Positions 47,756 through 57,069 are shown, numbered from the stretch's first letter. The stretch is DNA of 64,000 nt from Saccharopolyspora gloriosae (GCF_022828475.1 NZ_CP059557.1:5813470-5877469); one strand, 5' to 3'. Numbers and translations are program-made. Notes: a model not told the origin generated them from the letters alone.

Positions 47756-47788
47756 GGTTATGACACTTGCACTGTCATAACCAGTATA
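47756..47788 (-). promoter_or_regulatory. Operator-like perfect dyad and -10 of methyltransferase gene
   Basis: GGTTATGACA (47756-47765) and TGTCATAACC (47773-47782) form a perfect 10-bp dyad with a 7-nt spacer. Directly upstream on the minus strand is TATACT (47783-47788), a good -10. A repressor on the dyad would sit over the transcription start and leader. TTATGACA-like halves are unusual in this GC-rich DNA. Confidence 0.6.
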
Positions 47789-47892
47789 GGCATGCGCCAC
47801 AGCCGTTCCGGGGCATGACCAACGGACGAAAAGTTGATCGAATCTGACAACTTCCCGGTACGCTTCGGCCAGTCTTCGCGAGGGAGCACAGG

Positions 47893-48360
47893 TTGCGCGT
47901 CACGATCACCGTCAACGACACCGAGCAACGGCACGAAGTCGAGGATCGCACCTTGCTCGTGCACTTCCTGCGGGAGAACTGCGGCTTGACCGGCACGAAC
48001 ACCGGCTGCGACACCACTTCGTGCGGCGCGTGCACCGTGCTGTTCGACGGCGAGTCCGTGAAGTCCTGCACCGTGCTGGCCGCGCAGGCCGACGGGCACG
48101 CGGTGACCACCATCGAAGGGCTCTCCGCCGACGAGGAGCTGCACCCGGTGCAGCGGGCCTTCCAGGAGCGCCACGGCCTGCAATGCGGGTTCTGCACACC
48201 CGGCATGGTGCTGGCCTCGGTGTCGCTGCTGCAGGAGAACCCCTCACCGACCGAGCGCGAGGTGCGCGACGGCCTGGAAGGCAACCTGTGCCGCTGCACC
48301 GGTTACCAGAACATCGTCGATTCGGTGCTCACGGCATCGCGCGAGGAGGCCGCCCGGTGA
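47893..48360 (+). CDS. Molybdenum hydroxylase small (2Fe-2S) subunit, CoxS-like
   Basis: A 155-aa xanthine dehydrogenase/CO dehydrogenase family iron-sulfur subunit. The plant-type 2Fe-2S motif is [15 protein letters not shown] ... KSC and the second cluster motif is CGFCTPGMV ... [10 protein letters not shown]. The start is TTG 47893 with GAGGGAGC upstream. It transfers electrons from the molybdenum subunit to the FAD subunit. The FAD subunit gene overlaps its stop, but no large subunit gene follows. Confidence 0.92.
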   Translation: MRVTITVNDTEQRHEVEDRTLLVHFLRENCGLTGTNTGCDTTSCGACTVLFDGESVKSCTVLAAQADGHAVTTIEGLSADEELHPVQRAFQERHGLQCGFCTPGMVLASVSLLQENPSPTEREVRDGLEGNLCRCTGYQNIVDSVLTASREEAAR

Positions 48361-49166
48361 TTCCCGCCGCGTTCACCTATCGCCGCGCGGAGTCCGTGGA
48401 CGAAGCGCTGCGGCTGCTCGCCGAGCACGGCGACGACGCGAAACTGCTGGCCGGCGGGCACTCACTGCTGCCGCTGATGAAACTGCGCCTCGCGGTGCCC
48501 GAGCTGCTCGTCGACGTGGCCGGGCTGCGGGAGCTCGCGTTCATCGACGACGCGGACTCCGCGGTGCGGATCGGCGCGCTGACCCGGCATCACGACTTGG
48601 CGAATTCGGCGCTGCTGACGCGCGAAGTGCCGTTGCTGGCGCACGCGGCGGGCACCATCGGTGATCCGCAGGTGCGACACCGCGGCACCCTCGGCGGTTC
48701 GCTGGCGCACGGCGACGCGGCGGCGGACCTGCCCGCGGTGGCGTTGGCGCTGGACGCGGTGCTGGTGCTGCGCGGACCCGACGGGACCCGGGAGGTACCC
48801 GCCGGGGAGTTCTTCGTGGACTTCTTCGAGACGGCGCTGGAACCGGGCGAGATCCTCACCGAGATCCGGGTGCCGAAGCAGACCGCCGGGTGGGACTTCC
48901 AGAAGTTCACCCGCCGCGCCATCGACTGGGCCGTCGTCGGTGCCGCCGTCGCGGGTGACGCGGTGGCGCTGGTGAACATGGGCGCGACGCCACTGCGAGC
49001 CACGGCCGTCGAGTCCGCACTGGCCGCCGGGGCGTCACCCGCCGAGGCCGCGGAGCACGCGGCCGACGACACCTCCCCCGCCGACGAACCCACCGCCTCC
49101 GCCGACTACCGCCGCCACCTCGCCCGGGTCCTCGTCCGCCGCGCCTTGGAGAACTCGCGGGCCTGA
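48357..49166 (+). CDS. Molybdenum hydroxylase FAD-binding (medium) subunit, CoxM-like
   Basis: A 269-aa FAD subunit. The FAD motifs are [19 protein letters not shown] and [20 protein letters not shown], followed by the CO-dehydrogenase C-terminal domain ([19 protein letters not shown]). GTG 48357 overlaps the 2Fe-2S gene stop (GTGA). Together the two form the reductase half of a molybdenum hydroxylase, but the Mo-binding CoxL-type subunit is not in the window. Confidence 0.92.
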   Translation: MIPAAFTYRRAESVDEALRLLAEHGDDAKLLAGGHSLLPLMKLRLAVPELLVDVAGLRELAFIDDADSAVRIGALTRHHDLANSALLTREVPLLAHAAGTIGDPQVRHRGTLGGSLAHGDAAADLPAVALALDAVLVLRGPDGTREVPAGEFFVDFFETALEPGEILTEIRVPKQTAGWDFQKFTRRAIDWAVVGAAVAGDAVALVNMGATPLRATAVESALAAGASPAEAAEHAADDTSPADEPTASADYRRHLARVLVRRALENSRA

Positions 49167-49420
49167 TGCCGAGCGGACTCGGATGAACGGCGCTCGCGGA
49201 GCAGTCCGCCGCGCGGTTCGAACTCGGTGCGGCAGTTCTTCGAAGCAATACTTCGAGGCAATAGGAAACGGCCAGTGCTCGTTCGAACGGACGGGCTGAG
49301 CCGGGAGACTTTCGCGCAAGTTCCCCCGATGGCGGGTTCCGGCCCGGACGGGTCCCCGCGATCATCGTCGGCGACCAGGCCGTGATCATCATCGGCCGCG
49401 TCCGCGACGAGGGGCTTCAC

Positions 49421-50464
<1,044 letters not shown>

Positions 50465-50531
50465 ACCCGGCCATCGGCGGCAGCAAACCCCTGCACGCGG
50501 CACACCCCGCCCTGCCGCAGAGCGGATCGGA

Positions 50532-50578
50532 GTGAACGGACCGTTCGTCCAACCGGATCGGGCAAACGGTCCGCTCAC
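50532..50578. repeat. Family A 47-bp dyad, copy A9
   Basis: Loop CCGGA, right arm TCGGGCAAACGG with two weakened pairs, outer end GCTCAC. It lies between the convergent rutA and methyltransferase genes. Confidence 0.95.
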
Positions 50579-50615
50579 TCAGAACAGGCACCCAGACCGA
50601 GCCGACGCGAGCGGA

Positions 50616-50662
50616 GTGAACGGACCGTTCGTCCAACGGGATCGGACGAACGGTCCGCTCAC
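50616..50662. repeat. Family A 47-bp dyad, copy A10
   Basis: Loop CGGGA, right arm TCGGACGAACGG, outer end GCTCAC; 37 bp after A9 and 25 bp from the stop codon of the methyltransferase. Confidence 0.95.
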
Positions 50663-50687
50663 TCCACACCGCTCCAGCCGACCGTGC

Positions 50688-51536
50688 TCACGGGCGCCTG
50701 GCGACCAAGAAGGTTCGTTCGGTTCGGACCGTGAGGTCGTCGCGGTGCTCGAGTCCGCCGGGACCGTCGGCGAGCAGGGTGTCGAGCGCCGCCACGTCGT
50801 CGGTGTCGAGCCGAGCAGCCAGGAACGGCCGCATGCGGCTCAGCGCCGCCTCGGCGTAGCGGGCGGTTCCGGCGGGGAGCGGTGCGGTCAGGTGGATGTC
50901 GGACGTCCGCTGCGCCGCCACGGTGAAACCGGCTTCGGTCAGCAGTTCTCCCCAGTCCGCGCTGATGTGCGGGAGGAGTTCGGCGCGCATCTGGGCCAGC
51001 AGTTCGTGACAGCGCGCTTCGAGTCCGGAACGACCGAAGCCGAGATCGTCGGGCAGGAAGCGCGGGAAGCCTTCGAGCTCCGCCACCGCCAGCAGGCCAC
51101 CCGGCCGCACCGCGGCGAACACTTCGGACAGGACGCGAGCGGGATCGGACAGGTGGTGCATCGACGCCGAGGCCCACACCAGGTCAACGGGGTCATCGAG
51201 CTGTGGGAACGATTCGTCGAGGTCCGCCTGCACGGTGCCGATCCTGTCGCCCACGCCTCGCTCGGCGGCTTTCGCGGCGAGGTGTTCCAGCATCGGAGCG
51301 GAGGCGTCCACGGCGGTCGCCGTCGCCTGCTCGAAGCGGTCCAGCAGAGCGAAGGTGCCGGTACCGGAGCCGCTGCCGAGGTCGAGGATGCGCCGGACGG
51401 GCGGTTCGGCCAGGTCCCGCAGCGTGGCGATGATCTCGGACAGGTGTTCGTGGAGCACTTCGGCGTCGAGGTCGAGCATCGCGATCTGCGTGGACTCGTC
51501 GGCTTCGGTGGAGTGCTGGTGTTCGTGGTGTGCCAT
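50688..51536 (-). CDS. Class I SAM-dependent methyltransferase
   Basis: A 282-aa Rossmann-type methyltransferase with SAM motif I RILDLGSGSGTGTFALLDRF, motif II region ATAVDASAPMLEHLA, and motif IV DLVWASASMHHLSDP. The N-terminus is His-rich (MAHHEHQHSTE), possibly metal-binding. It is divergent from the XRE-cupin regulator, with only 47 bp between the two starts, so that regulator probably controls it. The substrate is unknown. Confidence 0.88.
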   Translation of the reverse strand: MAHHEHQHSTEADESTQIAMLDLDAEVLHEHLSEIIATLRDLAEPPVRRILDLGSGSGTGTFALLDRFEQATATAVDASAPMLEHLAAKAAERGVGDRIGTVQADLDESFPQLDDPVDLVWASASMHHLSDPARVLSEVFAAVRPGGLLAVAELEGFPRFLPDDLGFGRSGLEARCHELLAQMRAELLPHISADWGELLTEAGFTVAAQRTSDIHLTAPLPAGTARYAEAALSRMRPFLAARLDTDDVAALDTLLADGPGGLEHRDDLTVRTERTFLVARRP

Positions 51537-51570
51537 ACCCCCAAACTAGCCAGATCTTGCTCCAACGGCA

Positions 51571-51576
51571 TACTAT
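51571..51576 (+). promoter_or_regulatory. -10 element of XRE-cupin gene, leaderless transcript likely
   Basis: TACTAT lies 7 nt before the ATG at 51584, which lacks a ribosome site; TTGCG-AATGA-CGCAA flanks the ATG as a short dyad (51579-51593), a possible autoregulatory site. Confidence 0.5.
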
Positions 51577-51583
51577 TTTGCGA

Positions 51584-52165
51584 ATGACGCAAGAAGGAGA
51601 TTTGGACGGTCTTGTCCGACAGCGGCTCAAGAGCCTGCGGACGGCACGCGGACTATCGCTCGACGAGCTGGCGACGCGCTGCTACCTGAGCACGTCCACG
51701 CTCAGCCGCATCGAGACCGGGCATCGGCGCATCAGCCTCGACCAGCTCGCGCCGCTCGCCCGTGCCCTCGGTACGACTCTCGACCAGCTCGTAGAGTCCG
51801 CGACCGACGAGGACGTCGTGATCCGGCCGGTGCACGACGAACATCGGGGCGCCACTTCCTGGCTGCTCAGCAAGGATTCCGGCCCGCACGGCATGACCGT
51901 CGCCAAGATGCGGCTCACCAAGCCCGCACCGGCGCCGGACTCCGGGAAACTCGGCGTGCACCCCGGCGTCGACTGGTTCACGGTGCTGTCCGGCACGGTG
52001 ATGCTGGTGCTCGGCGAGCGCACCATCCTCGTCGAAACCGGCCAGGCCGCCCAGTTCTCCACGATGACTCCGCACGCCTTCGGCGCCCACGGCGGCCCGG
52101 CGGAGATCCTCACCATCCTCGACCACGACGGCCAGCGCACCCACCTCACCGGCAGCACCGGGTGA
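51584..52165 (+). CDS. XRE regulator with C-terminal cupin
   Basis: A 193-aa protein. The helix-turn-helix (residues ~14-68: LKSLRTARGLSLDELATRCY, then STSTLSRIETGHRRISLDQL) is followed by a cupin_2 domain (residues ~110-185: HPGVDWFTVLSGTVMLVLGE, HAFGAHGGPAEIL). Such proteins sense a small molecule in the cupin and usually repress an adjacent gene. The divergent methyltransferase is the obvious candidate. Its TGA lies within the first bases of family B repeat B5. Confidence 0.9.
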   Translation: MTQEGDLDGLVRQRLKSLRTARGLSLDELATRCYLSTSTLSRIETGHRRISLDQLAPLARALGTTLDQLVESATDEDVVIRPVHDEHRGATSWLLSKDSGPHGMTVAKMRLTKPAPAPDSGKLGVHPGVDWFTVLSGTVMLVLGERTILVETGQAAQFSTMTPHAFGAHGGPAEILTILDHDGQRTHLTGSTG

Positions 52166-52213
52166 ATGGCCAATTCGACCGGTAGGACCGGGCGAAGGCG
52201 ACATCGACCTCAC
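52162..52213. repeat. Family B dyad repeat, copy B5 (contains XRE-cupin stop codon)
   Basis: Begins GTGAATGGCCAATTCGACCG, so the TGA of the regulator gene is part of the repeat. Ends GGGCGAAGGCGACATCGACC with CTCAC. Confidence 0.6.
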
Positions 52214-52224
52214 CCGCAGGACCG

Positions 52225-52273
52225 GTGGAGATGCCCATTTGACCGGCGGGTCCGGTCAACGGCGGCATTCACC
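52225..52273. repeat. Family B dyad repeat, copy B6
   Basis: Left part GAGATGCCCATTTGACCGG, right part CCGGTCAACGGCGGCATTCA. It is the best-paired copy and lies 12 bp after B5. Confidence 0.65.
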
Positions 52274-52288
52274 TGACTCGCCCGCTGA

Positions 52289-52837
52289 TCACACTCGTGG
52301 TGGCCAGGGCGCCCAGGTGAGCTCGCCGTTCGGGAGTCGGGTGCGGAGTGATTCGAGGCGGTCGCCGTCGACTCGGCCCCGGCTGCGACTCGAACGACCG
52401 TCCATCGACCGGGACGTCTCGTACCACCAGCCGTCGTCGTAGATGAGGCGCTCGGTCACGGCTCCGGCCGTGATGGCGGTGAGCCACCAGCGGAGCTCGT
52501 CCGCGCACCTCTCGAACGACTCCTCGCAGGCATCGCATCCGCACACCGGAAGGTGACCGTCACTGCCTCCCGCGACCAGCACGCGCAACCCGGGGAAGGC
52601 GTCGAAGACGACCGTCACCGACGCCGCGGACGGATCGTCGGGAGTCAACGTCACCGCCCGGGCGGGGTCCGTGCCGTGCGGGTCGGTTTCGGTGGATTCC
52701 GTTCGCCGCACGGCGAATCGGCGCTCGTGGTCGGCGAGCAGGTCGTCGGCGAACTCGTGCAGCGGGCGGAAGCGCTCGGCATTGGTGACCCGCCCGTACG
52801 CCTCCGTCGGCGGACCGTCCTCTCCCCAGGTGTCCAT
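52289..52837 (-). CDS. Conserved hypothetical protein
   Basis: 182 aa from ATG 52837 (MDTWGEDGPPTEAYGRVTNA). It contains a Cys pair, CGCDACEES (residues ~97), a Trp-rich stretch LRWWLTAITAG ... DDGWWYETS and a Trp-Pro C-terminus. It looks like a soluble actinobacterial protein (possibly DUF6226, which I cannot confirm). Codon usage is typical of the region. It is divergent from the ahcY riboswitch region. Confidence 0.65.
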   Translation of the reverse strand: MDTWGEDGPPTEAYGRVTNAERFRPLHEFADDLLADHERRFAVRRTESTETDPHGTDPARAVTLTPDDPSAASVTVVFDAFPGLRVLVAGGSDGHLPVCGCDACEESFERCADELRWWLTAITAGAVTERLIYDDGWWYETSRSMDGRSSRSRGRVDGDRLESLRTRLPNGELTWAPWPPRV

Positions 52838-53013
52838 GTCGGCATGATCTCCGGGCGAGTTGGGCGGCGGCAAACGAATTTCGCCGATCCTGCCGGAACG
52901 TTGCACCGCGTTGAACGGGCGCCGAACGGAACTCTCGGCGAACCGCTTCCGCCGATCTGGAACCTTCTTCGAAGGCGATTTTCGATTTCCTTCGATCGAG
53001 CCATTACCCCGCG

Positions 53014-53043
53014 TTGACACGGCTCGAAAGTTCTTGGCATAGT
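53014..53043 (+). promoter_or_regulatory. Promoter upstream of the ahcY leader
   Basis: TTGACA (53014-53019) and CATAGT (53038-53043) are separated by 18 bp. Transcription would start near 53050, about 45 bp before the riboswitch candidate and 450 bp before ahcY. Confidence 0.6.
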
Positions 53044-53095
53044 TGGTCTCGCTGTTGAGATTCACGTGCGAGCGCCGATCATCGGCGCGGTCATC

Positions 53096-53164
53096 GCCGA
53101 GAGGCGCTGCGACGGATTCGGTCCGCCACGCTCGACTTTGGCTCACCACGCAAGGGCGCCTCCA
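53096..53164 (+). ncRNA. S-adenosylhomocysteine (SAH) riboswitch candidate
   Basis: The core sequence CCGAGAGGCGCTGCGACGG resembles the conserved SAH aptamer start (cGAGGMGCGNUGCRA). Helices can be drawn: P1 CGAG (53098) with CTCG (53131-53134); P2 CGGA-TTCGG-TCCG (53113-53125); P4 GAGGCGC (53101-53107) with GCGCCTC (53156-53162), 7 bp perfect. The CCACGCTCG after P2 matches the CCAGGCUCG block apart from one base. It lies between a good promoter and ahcY, the classic SAH-induced target. Assigned by eye, not by covariance model. Confidence 0.65.
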
Positions 53165-53172
53165 CAAGGGAG

Positions 53173-53328
53173 GTGAACTGGAACTTCGCCCTCGGCACGT
53201 CTCCGGCTCCGACACGGCATGATTCCGCGTCCTCGATGGCGATCGCGGACGCCGACGAGCCGTCCCCTGCCGTGAAAGCCGTTCATCGAACTGGCTCAGC
53301 ACCGTTCCAGAGCGGCCGCACCGAATAA
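53173..53328 (+). other. Possible leader ORF after the riboswitch
   Basis: A 51-codon frame from GTG 53173 to TAA 53328 follows AAGGGAGG, an almost ideal ribosome site, but with no spacing to the GTG. The product (VNWNFALGTSPAPTRHDSAS at its start) matches nothing I know. It may be a leader peptide or only a ribosome-binding or anti-terminator element within the 330-nt stretch before ahcY. The rest of the leader shows no other feature. Confidence 0.3.
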
Positions 53329-53497
53329 CTACCGGCGATTCTTCGGGCTGCGCGAATTCGATCGCGCTGCCGCGATACTGGGCGCCCCGGCAAGGCGATC
53401 CACTTCCGGCGATGAAACACGTCCACATCTCAGCGAATGCCCATTCGACTTCTTTCAGGCGCTGTTCCCGGAACCGATCTCAACACGAGAGGAAACC

Positions 53498-54955
53498 ATG
53501 AACGACAAGTTCCGCACCCTCGACGGCATCGACTTCGCCGTCGCCGACCTGTCCCTGGCCGCCTCCGGGCGCACCCAGCTGCGGCTCGCCGAGCACGAGA
53601 TGCCGGGGATCATGGCGGTGCGCAGGGATTTCGCGGGCGCGAAACCGCTGCGCGGGGCGCGCATCGCCGGGTCGCTGCACATGACCGTGCAGACCGCGGT
53701 GCTCATCGAAACCCTCGTCGAGCTCGGCGCGGAAGTGCGCTGGGTGTCGTGCAACATCTTCTCCACCCAGGACGAGGCGGCCGCCGCGGTCGTCGTCGGC
53801 GCCGGCACCCCCGAGGCCCCCACGGGCAGTTCGGTGTTCGCGTGGAAAGGCGAAACCCCCGCCGAGTACTGGTGGTGCACCGACCAGCTGTTCCGGTTCA
53901 GCGGCGGTCGCGGCCCGACGATGCTGCTCGACGACGGCGGGGACGCGACGTTGCTCGTGCACAAGGGAGTCGAGTTCGAACGCGCCGGCGCGGTGCCGCG
54001 GCCCGTGGCCGGAGATCCGGAGGACCACCGCCTCCTGCTCGCCACGCTGGCCGCGAGCATCGAGCGGGATCCTCGGCGGTTCACAGCCATGGCCGAGCAG
54101 ATCCGAGGCGTCTCCGAGGAGACCACCAACGGCGTCAAACGCCTGTACAAGCTCGCCGCCGACGGTGAGCTGCTGTTCCCGGCGATCAACGTCAACGACT
54201 CGGTGACGAAGTCCAAGTTCGACAACAAGTACGGCATCCGCCACTCGCTGCCCGACGGCATCAACCGGGCGACCGACACGATGCTCGGCGGCAAAACCGC
54301 CGTCGTCTGCGGGTACGGCGACGTCGGCAAAGGCGCCGCGGAAGCGTTGCGCGGCCAAGGTTCCCGCGTCGTGGTCACCGAGATCGACCCGATCTGCGCG
54401 CTGCAGGCGGCGATGGACGGATTCCAGGTCGCGGCGCTGGATTCGGTGGTCTCCACCGCCGACGTGTTCATCACGACCACCGGCGGCTTCGGCATCATCA
54501 CGGCTTGGCACCTGGCGGCGATGAAGCACAACGCGGTGGTGGGCAACGTCGGGCACTTCGACGACGAGATCGACATGGCCGGACTGGCCGCGACTCCCGG
54601 GATCCGCAAGCAGGAGATCAAACCGCAGGTCCACGAGTGGACCTTTCCCGACGGGCACGCGGTCATCGTGCTCTCCGAAGGGCGCCTGCTGAACCTGGGC
54701 AACGCGACCGGCCACCCCAGCTTCGTCATGTCGAGCTCGTTCACCAACCAGGTGCTGGCGCAGATCGAGCTGTTCACCAAGCCCGGTGAGTACGGGAAAT
54801 CGGTGCACCTGCTGCCGAAACACCTCGACGAGAAGGTGGCGCGACTGCACCTGGACGCGCTCGGAGTGGAGCTGACCGAGCTCACCAAGCAGCAGGCCGA
54901 ATACCTCGGAGTGGACGTCGCGGGGCCGTACAAACTGGACCACTACCGGTACTGA
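53498..54955 (+). CDS. ahcY: Adenosylhomocysteinase (SAH hydrolase)
   Basis: A 485-aa NAD-dependent enzyme splitting S-adenosylhomocysteine into adenosine and homocysteine, removing the inhibitor of methyltransferases. Substrate domain motifs are [36 protein letters not shown] and [11 protein letters not shown]. The NAD fold is [21 protein letters not shown]-terminal KLDHYRY contains the Lys and Tyr that close over NAD. ATG 53498 has GAGAGGAAA upstream. A putative SAH riboswitch lies in its long leader, so expression should rise with SAH. Confidence 0.96.
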   Translation: MNDKFRTLDGIDFAVADLSLAASGRTQLRLAEHEMPGIMAVRRDFAGAKPLRGARIAGSLHMTVQTAVLIETLVELGAEVRWVSCNIFSTQDEAAAAVVVGAGTPEAPTGSSVFAWKGETPAEYWWCTDQLFRFSGGRGPTMLLDDGGDATLLVHKGVEFERAGAVPRPVAGDPEDHRLLLATLAASIERDPRRFTAMAEQIRGVSEETTNGVKRLYKLAADGELLFPAINVNDSVTKSKFDNKYGIRHSLPDGINRATDTMLGGKTAVVCGYGDVGKGAAEALRGQGSRVVVTEIDPICALQAAMDGFQVAALDSVVSTADVFITTTGGFGIITAWHLAAMKHNAVVGNVGHFDDEIDMAGLAATPGIRKQEIKPQVHEWTFPDGHAVIVLSEGRLLNLGNATGHPSFVMSSSFTNQVLAQIELFTKPGEYGKSVHLLPKHLDEKVARLHLDALGVELTELTKQQAEYLGVDVAGPYKLDHYRY

Positions 54956-54962
54956 ACGGGCC

Positions 54963-54999
54963 GGGGTTCGTGCGCGCCGAGTCGGTGCGCACGAACCCC
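54963..54999. terminator. Bidirectional hairpin after ahcY
   Basis: Perfect 13-bp stem GGGGTTCGTGCGC / GCGCACGAACCCC with an 11-nt loop, between the convergent ahcY and nuclease genes. Confidence 0.8.
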
Positions 55000-55009
55000 G
55001 CTGTGATGG

Positions 55010-56167
55010 CTAGCTTTCGCAGGCGGTGCCGTCGCCGTCTCGGTCGAGGTGGGAGCCGTATCCGGGCTCACCTCGATGCAGCGGGGCGGCTCCGGCGCTC
55101 TTGGCCGCCGTGCAGTTCTCGTAGTAGGCGCTGTTGCTGTCGTCGGACGAGTCCGATTCGGATTCCGAAGTCTCCGGGCTCGATTCCGGGCTCGGGTTCG
55201 GCTGCGGGTCGGGTTGCGGCTTCGGGCGCGGTTTCGGGCTCGGATCTCCCGATTCCGGCGCACCGAAGTACGGGCACCCGGCCCAAACGCCGACGTTCCG
55301 GGACTGCGCCTGGTACTGCTCGGCCGAGATCTCGGCCCAGCGCGTGGTGTTCGGGGAGTCGGCCCGGGACTTGGCGAACCCGTCCGCCACCATCGACTTG
55401 TTCGTGAACACGCCGGATTCGTTCCAGACGTGCAGCAAGAATCGGCCGTCCGAGTCCTGCAGCTGCCGGTCCTGCCGAACCCACACCTCGCTCCCCACCG
55501 GAGCCAACTCCCGCAGGTGATCCGCGGCTTCCCGGTGAGAGCACTGGCCGGGATCGGTGGCTTCGATGTTCAGCAAGCGCACGCGGACCGTGGCGGTGCT
55601 CGGGAAGATCGTTCCGGTTGCGGGCGGGGACAGCTGGATCTCGTCGCCGTCGTCGACCGACACGACCACGGCCTGCTGCGCGTCACTCGGTGCGCCCGCC
55701 GGGGCGACCGGTGACGGCTGGGGCGGAATCGACGCGGGCGCAGCCGGCACCGGTGTCGCGGGCGCGGCGGCGGCTTGCCGCGAGTTGTCCTCCGGCGCGT
55801 CCGTCGTGGTGAACGGGGCGAACACGAACGAGAGGGCCATCAGCGCGACCCCTGCCCCGGCTCGCGCCAAGGAACCGCGAACCGCGACGTTGTCCCGCCT
55901 TCCCACCCGCCGCGCCCCGAAGACGACGCCCCAGCTCAGCACGCCGACACCCGTCAGGAACGCCAAGCCGATCAACGCCTCGGCCAGCGGAGGCCCAGGA
56001 TCGACGGTGAGTGCGAGGGCGAACAGCGTGTAGCCGATCCCGAAGCGAACCCAGAAGCGCCGCGTCACGGCCGGATCTCCCTGGCCGCGGTGGAAAAACC
56101 CGTACCAGGCACCCCAGAGCATCAGCCCCAGGCCTCCGCACCCCAGGAAGGGGACCAAATCCTGCAC
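55010..56167 (-). CDS. Membrane-anchored SNase-like nuclease with excalibur domain
   Basis: 385 aa from GTG 56167. Four N-terminal helices (residues ~5-120) are followed by a Pro/Ala linker and a staphylococcal-nuclease-like domain (residues ~168-300: VRVRLLNIEATDPGQC, DSDGRFLLHVW). An acidic Ser/Pro-rich linker leads to a C-terminal excalibur calcium-binding motif, HLDRDGDGTACES. Arginines matching the SNase catalytic pair (VRLLNIE and DGRFLL) are present. It probably acts outside the membrane on extracellular nucleic acid; activity is unproven. Confidence 0.85.
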   Translation of the reverse strand: MQDLVPFLGCGGLGLMLWGAWYGFFHRGQGDPAVTRRFWVRFGIGYTLFALALTVDPGPPLAEALIGLAFLTGVGVLSWGVVFGARRVGRRDNVAVRGSLARAGAGVALMALSFVFAPFTTTDAPEDNSRQAAAAPATPVPAAPASIPPQPSPVAPAGAPSDAQQAVVVSVDDGDEIQLSPPATGTIFPSTATVRVRLLNIEATDPGQCSHREAADHLRELAPVGSEVWVRQDRQLQDSDGRFLLHVWNESGVFTNKSMVADGFAKSRADSPNTTRWAEISAEQYQAQSRNVGVWAGCPYFGAPESGDPSPKPRPKPQPDPQPNPSPESSPETSESESDSSDDSNSAYYENCTAAKSAGAAPLHRGEPGYGSHLDRDGDGTACES

Positions 56168-56466
56168 TGCTGCTCCAGTTCACGCGGCGTGGGACGCCCG
56201 AGCGGGCGCCGAAACAGGACGCACCGTACTGGACTGATCACTTGGGGTGTTCATCGGTTTCGGCGAACGGAGCATCACCGTTGGGACACCTGGCCGCGCC
56301 GGTTCCTGAGGGCGCTCTGCCGACCGCACGCGGCGGCTGCACACCCCCTGGTCACAGCCTCCACCCCCCTCCGGCGGTGAGCAGGCGTCAGCGACCACCT
56401 CACGTTCCACCCGAGCCGAACGTCTGCTGAGAGGCGCCCGCCGCTCGATCGAGCACCTGGGATGGA

Positions 56467-56513
56467 GTGAACGGACCGTTCGTCCGATCTAGTTGGACGA
56501 ACGGTCCGCTCAC
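56467..56513. repeat. Family A 47-bp dyad, copy A11
   Basis: Left arm CCGA for CCAA, loop TCTAG, outer end GCTCAC. It is the first of three copies at ~120-bp spacing in the 648-bp gap after the nuclease gene. Confidence 0.95.
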
Positions 56514-56587
56514 TCACTCCCCCACGGGGGCCAGGCTCGGCTGGGGTGAGCGACGGCTCCGCTCGGCCACCGAGAGCCTGGGGTGGA

Positions 56588-56634
56588 GTGAACGGACTGT
56601 TCGTCCAACAAGGCTGGACGAACAGTCCGTTCAC
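56588..56634. repeat. Family A 47-bp dyad, copy A12 (compensatory change)
   Basis: The left arm has GGACTGTTC where other copies have GGACCGTTC, and the right arm has the matching GAACAGTCC for GAACGGTCC, so the pair changes from C-G to T-A and the stem is kept. Loop CAAGG. Confidence 0.95.
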
Positions 56635-56704
56635 TCGGGGAACCCGAGCGGCACCGCCCGGCGAGCACCCGGGGCGCTCGGCGGCCATGCCCGATCGGGA
56701 GTGG

Positions 56705-56751
56705 GTGAACGGACCGTTCGTCCCATCCCGTTGGACGAACGGTCCGTTCAC
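56705..56751. repeat. Family A 47-bp dyad, copy A13
   Basis: Left arm ends CCCA, loop TCCCG. Fully complementary outer ends. It lies 65 bp upstream of the frameshifted Ada-type gene. Confidence 0.95.
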
Positions 56752-56815
56752 TCCCACCCACCTCTGGCGCGGGGCGGGTGGGAGCCGGCTGTGCGACAGG
56801 GGAGGGCGAGGGTTG

Positions 56816-57069
56816 GTGAGCAGGATGTACACGCTGCTGGATGTGCGCGGGGAGCCGTACTCGAGCGCGGTGCCGGGGCGGTCGGCGGGCATCGGCGGGG
56901 TCGGATCTACGGGCGACTGGACTGCCGGGCCGCGCTGCGCGCGATCGCCCGTGGCGGTTACGTGACGCAGCGGGTGTTCTTCGCCGACGAAGCCACGGCC
57001 CGCGCGGCCGGATACCGCCCGTGCGCAGTGTGCCTGCCCGAGCAGCACCGGCGGAGCGGGATCCAGTGA
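56816..57069 (+). pseudogene. Ada-type zinc-binding domain protein, frameshifted
   Basis: Two frames together encode one small Ada metal-binding-domain protein. GTG 56816 or ATG 56825 gives MYTLLDVRGEPYSSAVPGR, then the homology continues in another frame as GGHRRGRIYGRLDCRAALRA and YVTQRVFFADEATARAAGYR with CAVCLPEQHR to TGA 57069. The four Cys-type zinc residues (LDC, PCAVC) survive. One base appears missing near 56882-56886, after the CGG of PGR. It precedes alkB, tag and alkA, which fits an alkylation-response role. A sequencing error is possible. Confidence 0.75.

Noticed and set aside
53083-53170. SAM riboswitch instead of SAH riboswitch
   Set aside because: The helix arrangement and the GAGGCGCTGCGA core fit the SAH type, and the downstream gene degrades SAH.
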